DNA of 64,000 bases, from the NCBI GenBank assembly GCA_016702555.1, contig JADJDV010000007.1, positions 744,001 to 808,000 on the forward strand, read 5' to 3'. Position numbers and translations under genes: made by a program. The notes under the pieces were generated by a model. That model was not told the DNA's origin and did not search any database. It saw only the letters and a program-made list of their open reading frames with translations. Positions 1-14,435 of the stretch are shown piece after piece. The stretch's first letter is position 1, and the number at the start of each line of letters is the position of its first letter. Source of the DNA: Burkholderiales bacterium (GTDB lineage: Bacteria > Pseudomonadota > Gammaproteobacteria > Burkholderiales > Burkholderiaceae_C).

Positions 1-991
1 GACCTACCCCCACATCGGCAACTACGGCGTCAACGACGAGGACGTCGAGTCCGAGCGCATCCAGGCGGCTGGCCTGATCATCAAGGACTTGCCGCAGCGG
101 GTGAGCAACTTCCGCAGCCAGCGCACGCTGTCCGACTACCTGAGCGCCGCCGGCACCGTGGCGCTGGCTGGCATCGACACCCGCAAGCTGACGCGCCATC
201 TGCGCCGTGCCGGCGCGCAGAACGGCGCCATCCTGGGGCTGGCCGCCGGCGAGGCGGTGACGCCCGCGCGCATTGACGAGGCGCTGGCGGCGGCGCGGGC
301 GGCGCCGTCGATGGTCGGCCTGGATCTGGCCAAGGTGGTCAGCACCGAACAGCCCTACGAGTGGACCCAGACCGAATGGACGCTGGGCGACGGCTTCGGC
401 ACCCAGGAAGCGCCCCAGTTCCACGTCGTCGCCTACGACTTCGGCATCAAGAAGAACATCCTGCGCATGCTGGCCACGCGCGGCTGCAAGGTCACGGTGG
501 TGCCGGCGCAGACGCCGGCCGCCGAAGTGCTCAAGCACCGGCCCGACGGTGTGTTCTTCTCCAACGGCCCGGGCGACCCGGAGCCCTGCGACTACGCGGT
601 GGCCGCCGCGCGCGAGATCATCGACAGCGGCACGCCGGTGTTCGGTATCTGCCTGGGCCACCAGATCATGGCGCTGGCGGCAGGCGCCAAGACCTTCAAG
701 ATGAAGTTCGGCCACCACGGTGCCAACCACCCGGTGCAGAACCGTGAGACCGGCTCGGTCTCCATCACCAGCCACAACCACGGCTTCGCGGTCGATGCCG
801 CCAGCCTACCGGCCCATGTGCAGGCCACCCACCTGAGCCTGTTCGACGGCACGCTGCAAGGCATGAGCTACGTCGACAAGCCGGCGTTCTGCTTCCAGGG
901 TCACCCCGAGGCGCTGCCGGGCCCGCGCGACATCGCCTACCTGTTCGACCGCTTCAACCAGGACATGCAGGCGCGCCAGGCCGCGGCCTGA
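1..991 (+). CDS. carA: Carbamoyl-phosphate synthase small subunit, 5' truncated
   Basis: This is the glutaminase subunit of carbamoyl-phosphate synthase, which releases ammonia from glutamine for the large subunit in arginine and pyrimidine synthesis. The reading frame is open from base 2, so the true start lies left of the window; 329 codons remain of the roughly 380 usual for the family. The class I amidotransferase domain is complete: the nucleophile loop GICLGHQ has its Cys codon at 650-652, and the histidine-glutamate pair is in GHPEALPGP near 900-920. A small lipoprotein gene separates it from carB, with about 47 bases between carA and that gene. Identity is very secure. Confidence 0.97.
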   Translation, partial: TYPHIGNYGVNDEDVESERIQAAGLIIKDLPQRVSNFRSQRTLSDYLSAAGTVALAGIDTRKLTRHLRRAGAQNGAILGLAAGEAVTPARIDEALAAARAAPSMVGLDLAKVVSTEQPYEWTQTEWTLGDGFGTQEAPQFHVVAYDFGIKKNILRMLATRGCKVTVVPAQTPAAEVLKHRPDGVFFSNGPGDPEPCDYAVAAAREIIDSGTPVFGICLGHQIMALAAGAKTFKMKFGHHGANHPVQNRETGSVSITSHNHGFAVDAASLPAHVQATHLSLFDGTLQGMSYVDKPAFCFQGHPEALPGPRDIAYLFDRFNQDMQARQAAA

Positions 992-1038
992 ACGCGGCTC
1001 CCCTTGGTTGCGAACCCGCGTCCCGCACGTCCCCGCCC

Positions 1039-1722
1039 ATGAATCGGCCCCCGCCTGACTGCCCCTTCGCGCGCACGGGCCGCCGAGCGTGCCGCCCGGG
1101 GCGCTGGGTGCGCCGTGGTGCCACCGCTCTGGCGGTGCTCAGCAGCGGCTGCGCGCCGATCGGCCCCGGCCTGGCGCCAGCCCCGGGCGCCGATCTGGTG
1201 CAACGGTTTACCCAGGCCTACGTGCAGTTGCTGCCGATCGGCCGCCTGCTCGATGCCGCGGCGGCGCAGGACACGCGCTGGCCGCTGGCCGACAGGGCCG
1301 ACTGGGTCAGCGCGGCGCAACTCGGGTGCATGCGCCGGGCGCTGTCATCGGCCGAACTGACGCCGCGCCAGCACCAGGCGGCGCGCCAGTACGCCGAGTC
1401 GCATGCCGATACGCTGGCGGCCGACCTGCAGGTGCTGGAAGCCGGCGCCGCGCGCCTGATCGGCGAGGCCATGCTGGCCGGTGCCGGCGCCATGGCGGCG
1501 CCCGCGCCCGCCAGCGCGCGCGAAACCCAAGCCCTGGCGGACTTTGTCGTCGAACCGCGCTTTGCCGCGCTGCGCCGCGCCACCGGACTGGATCCGCTGA
1601 CAGACGCCGGCACCGGCGCCGATCCCGCCCAGCGCGGTCGCGCGCTCGGCCAGCGCCTGTTGACGCGCCACATGACCGACGCTTTCCTGCATTGCCACAT
1701 TCCGGTCCAGCTGCTTTACTGA
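1039..1722 (+). CDS. Putative lipoprotein encoded between carA and carB
   Basis: I do not recognise the family of this 227-residue protein. It has an arginine-rich N-terminus, a short hydrophobic stretch and a lipobox-like LSSGC ending at Cys38, so it is probably a lipoprotein exported and processed by LspA. The rest is Ala-rich and looks helical, with scattered Cys near residues 97 and 222. The N-region is long for a signal peptide, and a GTG near 1108 is a possible later start. It ends 9 bases before carB and is therefore probably co-transcribed with carAB, although nothing in the sequence links it to carbamoyl phosphate. Confidence 0.7.
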   Translation: MNRPPPDCPFARTGRRACRPGRWVRRGATALAVLSSGCAPIGPGLAPAPGADLVQRFTQAYVQLLPIGRLLDAAAAQDTRWPLADRADWVSAAQLGCMRRALSSAELTPRQHQAARQYAESHADTLAADLQVLEAGAARLIGEAMLAGAGAMAAPAPASARETQALADFVVEPRFAALRRATGLDPLTDAGTGADPAQRGRALGQRLLTRHMTDAFLHCHIPVQLLY

Positions 1723-1731
1723 CCCCGACTT

Positions 1732-5009
<3,278 letters not shown>

Positions 5010-5013
<4 letters not shown>

Positions 5014-5038
5014 CGCCAGCCGACCCGCGCGGCATAAT
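5010..5038 (+). promoter_or_regulatory. Candidate sigma-70 promoter for greA
   Basis: CTGACG (5010-5015) and CATAAT (5033-5038) are separated by exactly 17 bases, which fits a housekeeping promoter. The -35 hexamer overlaps the carB stop codon. A start point would fall near 5045, eleven bases before the terminator-like hairpin that precedes greA. This is a sequence match only. Confidence 0.5.
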
Positions 5039-5055
5039 CCGGTCCATTCCATACA

Positions 5056-5090
5056 CCGCCGAGGGGCAAGACTCGGCGGTTTGCTTTTTC
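5056..5090 (+). terminator. Rho-independent terminator or attenuator in the greA leader
   Basis: CCGCCGAG (5056-5063) pairs perfectly with CTCGGCGG (5072-5079) around an 8-base loop and is followed by TTTGCTTTTT. It lies downstream of the candidate greA promoter and 20 bases before the greA start codon. It can therefore act both as the end of carB transcription and as an attenuator of greA itself. Confidence 0.75.
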
Positions 5091-5109
5091 TGCATCGAAA
5101 GACCCCACC

Positions 5110-5586
5110 ATGGCCACCATCCCCTTGACCAAGCGCGGCGCCGAGAAGTTGAAGGAAGAACTGCAGCGCCTGAAGACCCAGGACCGCCCGGCGGTGATCG
5201 CGGCGATCGCCGAGGCGCGCTCGCACGGCGACCTGAGCGAGAACGCCGAGTACGACGCCGCCAAGGACCGGCAAGGCTTCATCGAGGGCCGCATCAAGGA
5301 GGTCGAGGGCAAGCTGGCGGCCGCGCAGATCATCGACCCGGCCACGCTGGACGCGGGTGGCAAGGTGGTGTTCGGCGCCACGGTGGAACTGGAAGACGAG
5401 GATTCCGGCGACAAGGTCACCTACCAGATCGTCGGCGAGGACGAGGCCGACCTGAAACAGGGCCTGATCAACATCAGCAGCCCGATCGCGCGCGCGCTGA
5501 TAGGCAAGGAGGAGGGCGACACCGCCGAAGTGCAGGCGCCGGGCGGCGTGAAGCACTATGAGGTGATCGGGGTGAAATACCTCTGA
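5110..5586 (+). CDS. greA: Transcription elongation factor GreA
   Basis: GreA rescues backtracked RNA polymerase by stimulating cleavage of the nascent transcript through the secondary channel. The 158-residue product has the standard length. The N-terminal coiled coil carries the acidic tip motif in GDLSENAEYDAAK (about residues 39-51), and a C-terminal FKBP-like domain follows. The ATG follows the leader hairpin at 5056-5079. The next gene starts 11 bases after its stop and may be co-transcribed. Confidence 0.97.
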   Translation: MATIPLTKRGAEKLKEELQRLKTQDRPAVIAAIAEARSHGDLSENAEYDAAKDRQGFIEGRIKEVEGKLAAAQIIDPATLDAGGKVVFGATVELEDEDSGDKVTYQIVGEDEADLKQGLINISSPIARALIGKEEGDTAEVQAPGGVKHYEVIGVKYL

Positions 5587-5597
5587 CGGCCGCGTCC

Positions 5598-6008
5598 ATG
5601 CCCGCTCGCATCGCCCTGTTCGCCGCCGCCCTGTGGTGGGGCAGCCTGAGCGTGATCGGCTTCGTGGTGGTGCCGATGCTGTTCGCCCACCTGCCGACGC
5701 CGGCCGTGGCCGGCCAGATGGCCGCCCGCCTGTTCAGCATGCAGAGCTGGGTGTCGCTGCTGTGCGGGCTGTCGCTGCTGATGCTGCTCAAGCGCGGTGG
5801 CGCCGAGCGCACGGGCGCCACCTTGTTCGTGGTGATGGTCGGCCTACTGCTGGCGCTGCTGCTCGAGTACGCGGTGGCGCCACGTATCCTCACGCGTGAG
5901 AATCTGCGCCTGTGGCATGGCGCCGGTACGGCGATCTACAGCCTGCAATGGCTGTGCGCCACGGTGGTTTTATGGCGCCAGGCCGGCGCAACGAGAGCGC
6001 AATCATGA
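5598..6008 (+). CDS. DUF4149-type small inner-membrane protein
   Basis: This 136-residue protein is almost wholly hydrophobic, with four predicted membrane spans, and ends in a short basic tail. It matches the DUF4149 family, which I know as a small membrane protein of unknown function that often sits beside greA in Burkholderiales. Its stop codon overlaps the start of the next gene in an ATGA junction (6005-6008), so the two are probably translationally coupled. No catalytic residues are evident. Confidence 0.8.
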   Translation: MPARIALFAAALWWGSLSVIGFVVVPMLFAHLPTPAVAGQMAARLFSMQSWVSLLCGLSLLMLLKRGGAERTGATLFVVMVGLLLALLLEYAVAPRILTRENLRLWHGAGTAIYSLQWLCATVVLWRQAGATRAQS

Positions 6009-6898
6009 ACTCGCCCATCATCGAGGTCGACATCGCCGACTGGCGGCTGGTGGCCAGTCGTGCGGAATGGACCGCCGCCGTCGAGGCGGGCCGCGTGCTG
6101 TATTTCCCGCGCCTGGGCTTCGCGCTGCAGCCCGATGAGCAACCGCTGCTGCGCGCCGACATGCTGCATCCGAAGTCGCGCAACGTCAGCCTGGGCAGCG
6201 ATGGCGTGCTCAAGGGCGCTGGCGGCAGCGCCGACGAGCAGCGGCGCCTGACGGCCATGGTCGGGCGCTTTCGCCAGCAGGCGCTGCAACTGGTGGATGC
6301 GCTGCTGCCCGAATACCGTGGCCAGCTGCGCATCGCGCCGACCAGCTTTCGCCCGCGCCAGGTGGAGACCCGCGTGCAGTCGGTGCGCGCCGACGATCAG
6401 CGCCTGCACGTGGACGCGTTTCCGTCGCGCCCCAATTACGGCGAGCGCATCCTGCGCGTGTTCGCCAACGTCAACCCGCAGGGCGTGCCGCGCGTGTGGC
6501 GCGTGGGCGAAGACTTCGAGACCGTGGCGCGGCAGTTCCTGCCCAAGGCCAGGCCCTACCGCCTGTGGCAGGCCCGGGTGCTGAATGCGCTGCAGGTCAC
6601 CAAGTCGCTGCGCAGCGAGTACGACCACCTGATGCTGCAACTGCACGACCGGATGAAGTTCGACGCCGACTACCAGAAGCACGGTGGCCAGATGACGATG
6701 CCGTTTGCCGCTGGCAGCGTGTGGGTCTGCTATTCCGACCAGGCCACGCACGCGGTGATGAGCGGGCAGCACATGATGGAGCAGACCCTGTACCTGCCGC
6801 CGGGCCGCGAGGTCGACCCGGCCAGCAGCCCGCTGGCCATTCTCACGCGACTGATGGGGCGGCCGCTGGTGGGTGTGGGGGCGGGCGTGGCCCGATGA
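6005..6898 (+). CDS. kdoO: Kdo 3-hydroxylase (Fe(II)/2-oxoglutarate dioxygenase)
   Basis: The 297-residue product matches the Kdo hydroxylase family, which converts Kdo to Ko (3-hydroxy-Kdo) in the lipid A inner core using Fe(II), oxygen and 2-oxoglutarate. The iron-binding facial triad appears as His135 and Asp137 in LHVDAFPS, with the distal His249 in QATHAVMSG. I chose the ATG at 6005, which overlaps the previous stop; an upstream extension to 5912 would read through the preceding gene in another frame. Such enzymes are typical of Burkholderiales. The 3' end lies in a 16-base inverted repeat. Confidence 0.88.
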   Translation: MNSPIIEVDIADWRLVASRAEWTAAVEAGRVLYFPRLGFALQPDEQPLLRADMLHPKSRNVSLGSDGVLKGAGGSADEQRRLTAMVGRFRQQALQLVDALLPEYRGQLRIAPTSFRPRQVETRVQSVRADDQRLHVDAFPSRPNYGERILRVFANVNPQGVPRVWRVGEDFETVARQFLPKARPYRLWQARVLNALQVTKSLRSEYDHLMLQLHDRMKFDADYQKHGGQMTMPFAAGSVWVCYSDQATHAVMSGQHMMEQTLYLPPGREVDPASSPLAILTRLMGRPLVGVGAGVAR

Positions 6899-7003
6899 CG
6901 AATGACTTCGCTTCGCTTCAATGACAAATGACGAATGACCGAGCCCCGGTCATGACAGCGCAGTCGCCTCATTGAGGCCGCGCAGCGGCGAAGTCATTCG
7001 TCA
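6896..7003. repeat. 16-base perfect inverted repeat between convergent genes
   Basis: TGACGAATGACTTCGC (6896-6911) is the exact reverse complement of 6988-7003. Iterations of AATGAC between the arms (around 6921-6938) and at 7000-7010 add further pairing. The arms contain or abut the stop codons of the two converging genes, so the structure may end transcription from both sides, although no U-tract is present. Confidence 0.7.
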
Positions 7004-7007
7004 TTCG

Positions 7008-7733
7008 TCATGAACCCTTCCACGCCTCCGCCACCCAGGTCGCCGGCTGGATGTGGTGAAAGCGCTTGTTGCGCCGGCCGGCCAGCGCATCGGGCGGGTT
7101 CACCTCGCCGTGGAAGATGACGATGCGCGCATTCTTCGGCACGAAGGGCGGCCGCCAGTAGTTGCTTGGCCAGGTCGGGATGCAGTGGTATTTGAAGCTT
7201 GGGCACCATTCGGCCGGCCAGTAGCTCAGCTTGCGCTGTGCGTGCAGGTAGTGAGAGAGAAAGTCCTGCTCGTTGCGGTACTGTTTCGGCACTTCGTCCA
7301 TGTGCGCACGAAAGGGCGCCAGCACGTCGGCGTGCGCGCCCAGGGTGAAGCGGTACACCGATGAGTTGCCCACGATGCGCTCGCCAAAGCGCCAGAAGCG
7401 TGGGTAGTCGTGGATGATGAGGAACTCACCCGGCTGGGTGAAGAAGTCGTCCAGGCTGCCGACGATGACCACGTCCAGATCCAGGAACAGCGCGGTGCCG
7501 GTGAGCCCGTGCAGATCGCCCTCGAAGGTGGTGAGCTTCTTCCAAGCGCCGTCGCGCTGACCGGGCTTGAGCTGCAGGTTCAGCGGCGGGATCGGCAGGC
7601 ACTGCACTTCGTCCCGGATGCCGCTGGCGTCGTCGGTCAGGCAGACGAAATTGAAGTGGCCCGACAGATGCCGGCGCACCATGCCGTACAGGCGGTTGAC
7701 GTATTCGGGGCCGTACTTGGTGCCCCATTTCAT
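7008..7733 (-). CDS. Putative glycosyltransferase with DLD motif
   Basis: A protein of 241 residues counted from the ATG at 7733. It resembles a Burkholderiales family annotated as glycosyltransferase: the N-terminal MKWGTKYGPEYV block is followed by a nucleotide-sugar-type DxD motif (LFLDLDVVIVG, DLD at 85-87) and a C-terminal block rich in Trp and Pro. It converges with the Kdo hydroxylase, so a role in cell-surface glycans is plausible but unproven. The frame stays open to 7892, but that extension is a translation of a dispersed repeat and is unlikely to be native. Residues just upstream (HILC) may still belong to the protein, so the start is uncertain. Confidence 0.7.
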   Translation of the reverse strand: MKWGTKYGPEYVNRLYGMVRRHLSGHFNFVCLTDDASGIRDEVQCLPIPPLNLQLKPGQRDGAWKKLTTFEGDLHGLTGTALFLDLDVVIVGSLDDFFTQPGEFLIIHDYPRFWRFGERIVGNSSVYRFTLGAHADVLAPFRAHMDEVPKQYRNEQDFLSHYLHAQRKLSYWPAEWCPSFKYHCIPTWPSNYWRPPFVPKNARIVIFHGEVNPPDALAGRRNKRFHHIQPATWVAEAWKGS

Positions 7734-7764
7734 GCACAGAATGTGGCGGGATGACCCACCCCCG

Positions 7765-7880
7765 TTGCTCCACTCGCTGCGCGATGTTGCGGCATCCCCC
7801 CTCAAGGGGGCGCACCCGGTGGCCAGGGAAACCCCGGCCACGGGTGCGCTGGCATGGCCTGCTCCGCGGCCTTCGGGCTC
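7765..7880 (+). repeat. Dispersed structured repeat family A, copy 1
   Basis: This element contains a C-tract palindrome around CTCAAGGGGG (7796-7810), an imperfect stem (7810-7824 with 7836-7849) with one bulged G, and the box CCTGCTCCGCGGCCTTCGGG starting at 7858. All three parts recur in the same order at 51901-51986. The bulge sits at the same place in both copies although the stem sequence differs. It covers the 5' side of the glycosyltransferase gene. Confidence 0.8.
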
Positions 7881-7911
7881 TTTCGGTTTCATGCGCGGTG
7901 GGTGATGGGCT

Positions 7912-8385
7912 TTAGTCGGCGCGGCTCTTTTTTACCGACTTCTGCTTGGGCGCCGATTTCTTCAGCTTGCCGCCCGGCGTCAGGCGCTGGTTGCCGAGCA
8001 CGCGCACCACGCGCACCTCAGGCCGCTGGCCGCCGCGCTTGCTGAACTTCAGCACCTTCACGTCCTTGGGGCCGGCCCGGCGCTCTTCGTCGACGATCTT
8101 TTCCTTCGCCGGCTTGGGCCGCCACAGCACCAGCAGCTTGCCGATGTGCTGAATGGGCGCGGCGTTCAGTTCGTGCGCCAGCTCCTGGTAGATCGCCTCG
8201 CGCGCGGCGCGGTCATCGCCCAGCACGCGGATCTTGATCAGGCCGTGGGCCTTGAGTGCCGCGTCGGTTTCCTTGCGGACCGCGGGCGTCAGGCCGTCGC
8301 CGCCGATCATGACCACGGGGTCGAGGTGGTGCGCCTCGGCGCGGTGCGCCTTGCGTTCGGCGGGGGTCAGTTCGATTTGCGGCAT
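7912..8385 (-). CDS. yhbY: YhbY-type CRM-domain RNA-binding protein
   Basis: YhbY proteins bind pre-50S ribosomal particles. The first 95 or so residues of this 157-residue protein form the single CRM domain (ELTPAERKAHRAEAHHL, then the VMIGGDGLTPAV loop and the RVLGDDRAAREAIY segment). The remainder is a long Lys/Arg-rich tail that adds about 55 residues to the usual length of near 97. The ATG at 8385 is chosen because the domain begins there; the open frame runs far upstream through the antisense of rlmE. It is divergent from rlmE with only 21 bases between the start codons. Confidence 0.9.
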   Translation of the reverse strand: MPQIELTPAERKAHRAEAHHLDPVVMIGGDGLTPAVRKETDAALKAHGLIKIRVLGDDRAAREAIYQELAHELNAAPIQHIGKLLVLWRPKPAKEKIVDEERRAGPKDVKVLKFSKRGGQRPEVRVVRVLGNQRLTPGGKLKKSAPKQKSVKKSRAD

Positions 8386-8391
8386 GGCACG

Positions 8392-8397
8392 TATTAT
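8392..8397 (+). promoter_or_regulatory. Candidate -10 element for rlmE
   Basis: TATTAT lies in the 21-base gap between the divergent yhbY and rlmE start codons and ends 9 bases before the rlmE ATG. A start point 6-7 bases further on would give a leader of only a few bases or none. No convincing -35 hexamer is visible. Confidence 0.35.
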
Positions 8398-8406
8398 CCG
8401 GCCAGC

Positions 8407-9078
8407 ATGAAAGTCAAGACCAAGAGCAAGAAGGTCAACAAGGCCTGGCTCAGCGACCACCTGAACGATCCCTACGTCAAGCTGGCGCAGCGCGAGGGTT
8501 ACCGCGCACGCGCGGCCTACAAGCTGAAGGAGATCGACGAGGCGCTGGGCCTGGTCAGGCCCGGCATGCGCGTGGTCGATCTGGGCTCGGCGCCCGGCGC
8601 CTGGAGCCAGTACCTGCGCCGGCGCCTGGCGCCGGGCGGCGCCGCGCTGGGTGAACTGAAGGGCACCATCGTGGCGATCGACATCCTGCCGATGGAGCCG
8701 GTGGAGGGCGTGGCTTTTCTGCAGGGCGACTTCCGCGAGGACGCCATGCTGCAGCGGCTGAACGAGGCGGTGGGCGAGCAGCCGCTGGACCTGGTGGTGT
8801 CCGACATGGCGCCCAATCTGTCGGGCATCGCGGCGAGCGACGCCGTGCGCATCGCGCATCTGGTGGAGTTGGCGGTGGATTTTGCTGTCCGCCGGCTGAA
8901 GCCCGAGGGCGCGCTGGTGGTCAAGCTGTTCCATGGCAGTGGCTACAGCCAGCTGGTGAAGCTGTTCAAGCAGACCTTTCGCGTGGTCAAGCCGGTCAAG
9001 CCCAAGGCCTCGCGCGACAAGTCGGCGGAAACCTTTCTGGTCGGCATTGGTCTGAAGCCTGCGGACGGCGCGGATTGA
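8407..9078 (+). CDS. rlmE: 23S rRNA (uridine-2'-O-)methyltransferase
   Basis: RlmE (FtsJ/RrmJ) methylates the ribose of U2552 in the A-loop of 23S rRNA late in 50S assembly. The 223-residue product shows the K-D-K-E tetrad: Lys39 in YRARAAYKL, the SAM loop DLGSAPGAW at 58-66, Asp in VVSDMAPN, Lys in LVVKLFHGSG, and Glu in the SAETFLVG end. The ATG at 8407 fits the family start. The gene sits between yhbY and ftsH, the order also known from E. coli. Confidence 0.96.
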   Translation: MKVKTKSKKVNKAWLSDHLNDPYVKLAQREGYRARAAYKLKEIDEALGLVRPGMRVVDLGSAPGAWSQYLRRRLAPGGAALGELKGTIVAIDILPMEPVEGVAFLQGDFREDAMLQRLNEAVGEQPLDLVVSDMAPNLSGIAASDAVRIAHLVELAVDFAVRRLKPEGALVVKLFHGSGYSQLVKLFKQTFRVVKPVKPKASRDKSAETFLVGIGLKPADGAD

Positions 9079-9239
9079 TGCCCGTCAAGCCGGGGCGGCG
9101 ACGGTATCCGCCGCGGAGCGAATGCCGCCCCTGATTGAAGGGTCGGCGTCGCCGTCCGACAGATTTCACCGGTTGAAAAGCCTAAAATGTGCCTCATCTA
9201 CCCGGGGTTACCGGATTTTGTTGACTGGAGCGTAAGTCC

Positions 9240-11159
<1,920 letters not shown>

Positions 11160-11179
11160 GCGCCCCGCTCTCGATACTC

Positions 11180-11303
11180 AACAGCCAAACAGCCGGACGC
11201 AGAGGACGCAAAGATTACGCAGAGGGCGCGAAAGAACAGCCAAAGATTTGGTTTTTTTTTGCGTCTTTCGCGAATCCTGTGCGTTCTTCGCGTCTGGCTG
11301 TTT
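11180..11303 (+). repeat. Dispersed inverted-repeat family B, copy 1
   Basis: This AT-richer element between ftsH and folP begins with AACAGCC and ends with its complement GGCTGTTT. The 5' half carries ACGCAGAGGACGCAAAG (11197-11213), the centre is a run of T, and the 3' half is rich in GCGTCTTTCGCG. A closely similar element lies at 34414-34518. It may act as a terminator or RNA stabiliser after ftsH. Confidence 0.75.
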
Positions 11304-11322
11304 CATTTCAGTTTCCCGGCCC

Positions 11323-12198
11323 ATGAGTTTCTGGAAGACCACGCGCTTTGACATCGACCTGAGTCGGCCGCGCATCATGGGCATCGTCAACGTCACGCCC
11401 GACTCGTTCTCCGACGGCGGGCAGCACGCCGACACCGCGTCCGCGCTGCGCCATGCCGAGCAGTTGCTGCGCGAGGGCGCCGACCTGCTCGACATCGGCG
11501 GCGAATCGACCCGCCCCGGCAGTCCGGCGCTGCCGCTGCACGAGGAGTTGGCGCGCGTGCTGCCGCTGCTGCGCGAGGCGGTCAAGCTGGGCGTGCCGAT
11601 CTCGGTTGACACCTACAAACCCGAGGTGATGGCCGCCGCGCTGGACGCAGGCGCCGACATCATCAACGACATCTGGGCGCTGCGCCGCGCCAGCGAAAGC
11701 GGGGGCGCCAGCGCGCTCGACGTGGTGGGCGCCCACCCATCCTGCGGCGTGTGCCTGATGCACATGCACCGCGACCCGCAGAGCATGCAGACCGCGCCGA
11801 TGGAAGGCGATGCGGTGCCGCAGGTGCGTGGGTTCCTGCGGCAAGCCGCGACGGCGCTGCAGGCCCGGGGCGTGTCGGCCAGTCGCATCGTGCTTGATCC
11901 CGGCATCGGCTTCGGCAAGACCGTGGCGCAGAACTTCGCGCTGCTGGCGCGCCAGGCGGAGTTGTTGGCGGATGGCTATCCGCTGCTGGTCGGCTGGTCG
12001 CGCAAGTCGTCCCTCGGCAAGGCGCTGCAGGGCGAGGCGCCCGCGCCACTGCCGCCTGCGCAGCGCATGATCGGCAGCGTGGCGGCGGCGCTGATGGCCG
12101 TCGAGCGCGGCGCCCGCATCGTGCGCGTGCACGACGTACGCGAGACCGCCGAGGCGCTGGCCGTGTGGCGGCAGCTGCAGCCGGTGCCGCCCCACTGA
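11323..12198 (+). CDS. folP: Dihydropteroate synthase
   Basis: FolP joins 4-aminobenzoate to 6-hydroxymethyl-dihydropterin diphosphate in folate synthesis and is the sulfonamide target. The 291-residue TIM-barrel protein shows the signature GIVNVTPDSFSDGG at 20-33, GGESTRPG soon after, and the C-terminal RVHDVRETAEAL segment. The ATG at 11323 is chosen because the upstream extension would translate the repeat element. It precedes glmM, as in E. coli. Confidence 0.96.
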   Translation: MSFWKTTRFDIDLSRPRIMGIVNVTPDSFSDGGQHADTASALRHAEQLLREGADLLDIGGESTRPGSPALPLHEELARVLPLLREAVKLGVPISVDTYKPEVMAAALDAGADIINDIWALRRASESGGASALDVVGAHPSCGVCLMHMHRDPQSMQTAPMEGDAVPQVRGFLRQAATALQARGVSASRIVLDPGIGFGKTVAQNFALLARQAELLADGYPLLVGWSRKSSLGKALQGEAPAPLPPAQRMIGSVAAALMAVERGARIVRVHDVRETAEALAVWRQLQPVPPH

Positions 12199-12306
12199 CG
12201 GCCTGCAGGTCCAGCGTCCCGGCAACTCTTAAAATCATAGCTTCAGGTGTCCGGCCCAGCGGCGCGGATGGAGCATCAGCCAGTCATACACAAAACAGGA
12301 GGGCGC

Positions 12307-13661
<1,355 letters not shown>

Positions 13662-13665
<4 letters not shown>

Positions 13666-14435
13666 CGCGCCGCTCCGCCGTGAACCGCGATCCGCTGGCT
13701 TCGCTGGAGGTCAATCTCTCCGAAGCCGACGGCGTGCGCTACCTGCACCTGGGCACCGAGTGGGTGCAGGGCTCGATGCGTCTGGAGGCACCATTCGACA
13801 TCGACCTCGAATACGTGCAGCGCATGATGGCCTGGCTGCTGTTCGTGCCACCCGAGTCGGTGGCCGGCCGCCACGCCATGCAGCTCGGCCTGGGCGCTGG
13901 CGCCCTCACCAAGTTCTGCTACAAGAAACTGCGCATGCCCTGCACCGCGGTGGAGATCAACCCGCGCGTGGCCGACGTCTGCCGCGCCTGGCTCAAGCTG
14001 CCGCCCGAGGACGAGCGCCTGCGCGTGGTGATCGCCGACGCGGCGCGCGAAATCCGCCGGCCCGAATGGCTGGGCACCGTCGATGCGCTGCAGGTCGACC
14101 TGTACGACGACGAGGCCGCCGCGCCGGTGCTCGACAGCCCCGACTTCTACGCCGACTGCCGTCATCTGCTGACCGAGGAGGGTTGCATGACGGTGAATCT
14201 GTTCGGGCGCTCGGCCAGCTTCGAGCACAGCCTGGAGAGCATCGCCAGCGCTTTTGGTGTGCGTGCCGTGTGGCAGTTCAAGCCGACGCGCGAGGGCAAC
14301 GCCGTGGTGCTGGCGCAGCGCACGCCGAGCCGGCCCAAGCGCGCTGCGCTGCAGGCGCAGGCGGAATCGATCGAGGCGCGCTGGGGTTTGCCGGCGCGCA
14401 AGTGGCTGAAGGTGTTCAAGCCTTGCGTCCGGTGA
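13662..14435 (+). CDS. Spermidine-synthase-like methyltransferase-fold protein
   Basis: The 257-residue product has the Rossmann-fold pattern of the spermidine synthase superfamily: a glycine-rich QLGLGAGALTKF loop, an acidic strand end in CTAVEINPRV, and VDLYDDEA where the synthase has its catalytic aspartate loop. It lacks a clear full polyamine-synthase active site and is shorter than SpeE, so the substrate is uncertain. The GTG at 13662 overlaps the glmM stop; a second GTG at 13680 is equally possible. Confidence 0.7.

Noticed and set aside
7734..7892. N-terminal extension of the glycosyltransferase by 53 codons
   Set aside because: It is a translation of the dispersed repeat family A and has no counterpart in the family core; kept only as a start-site doubt.
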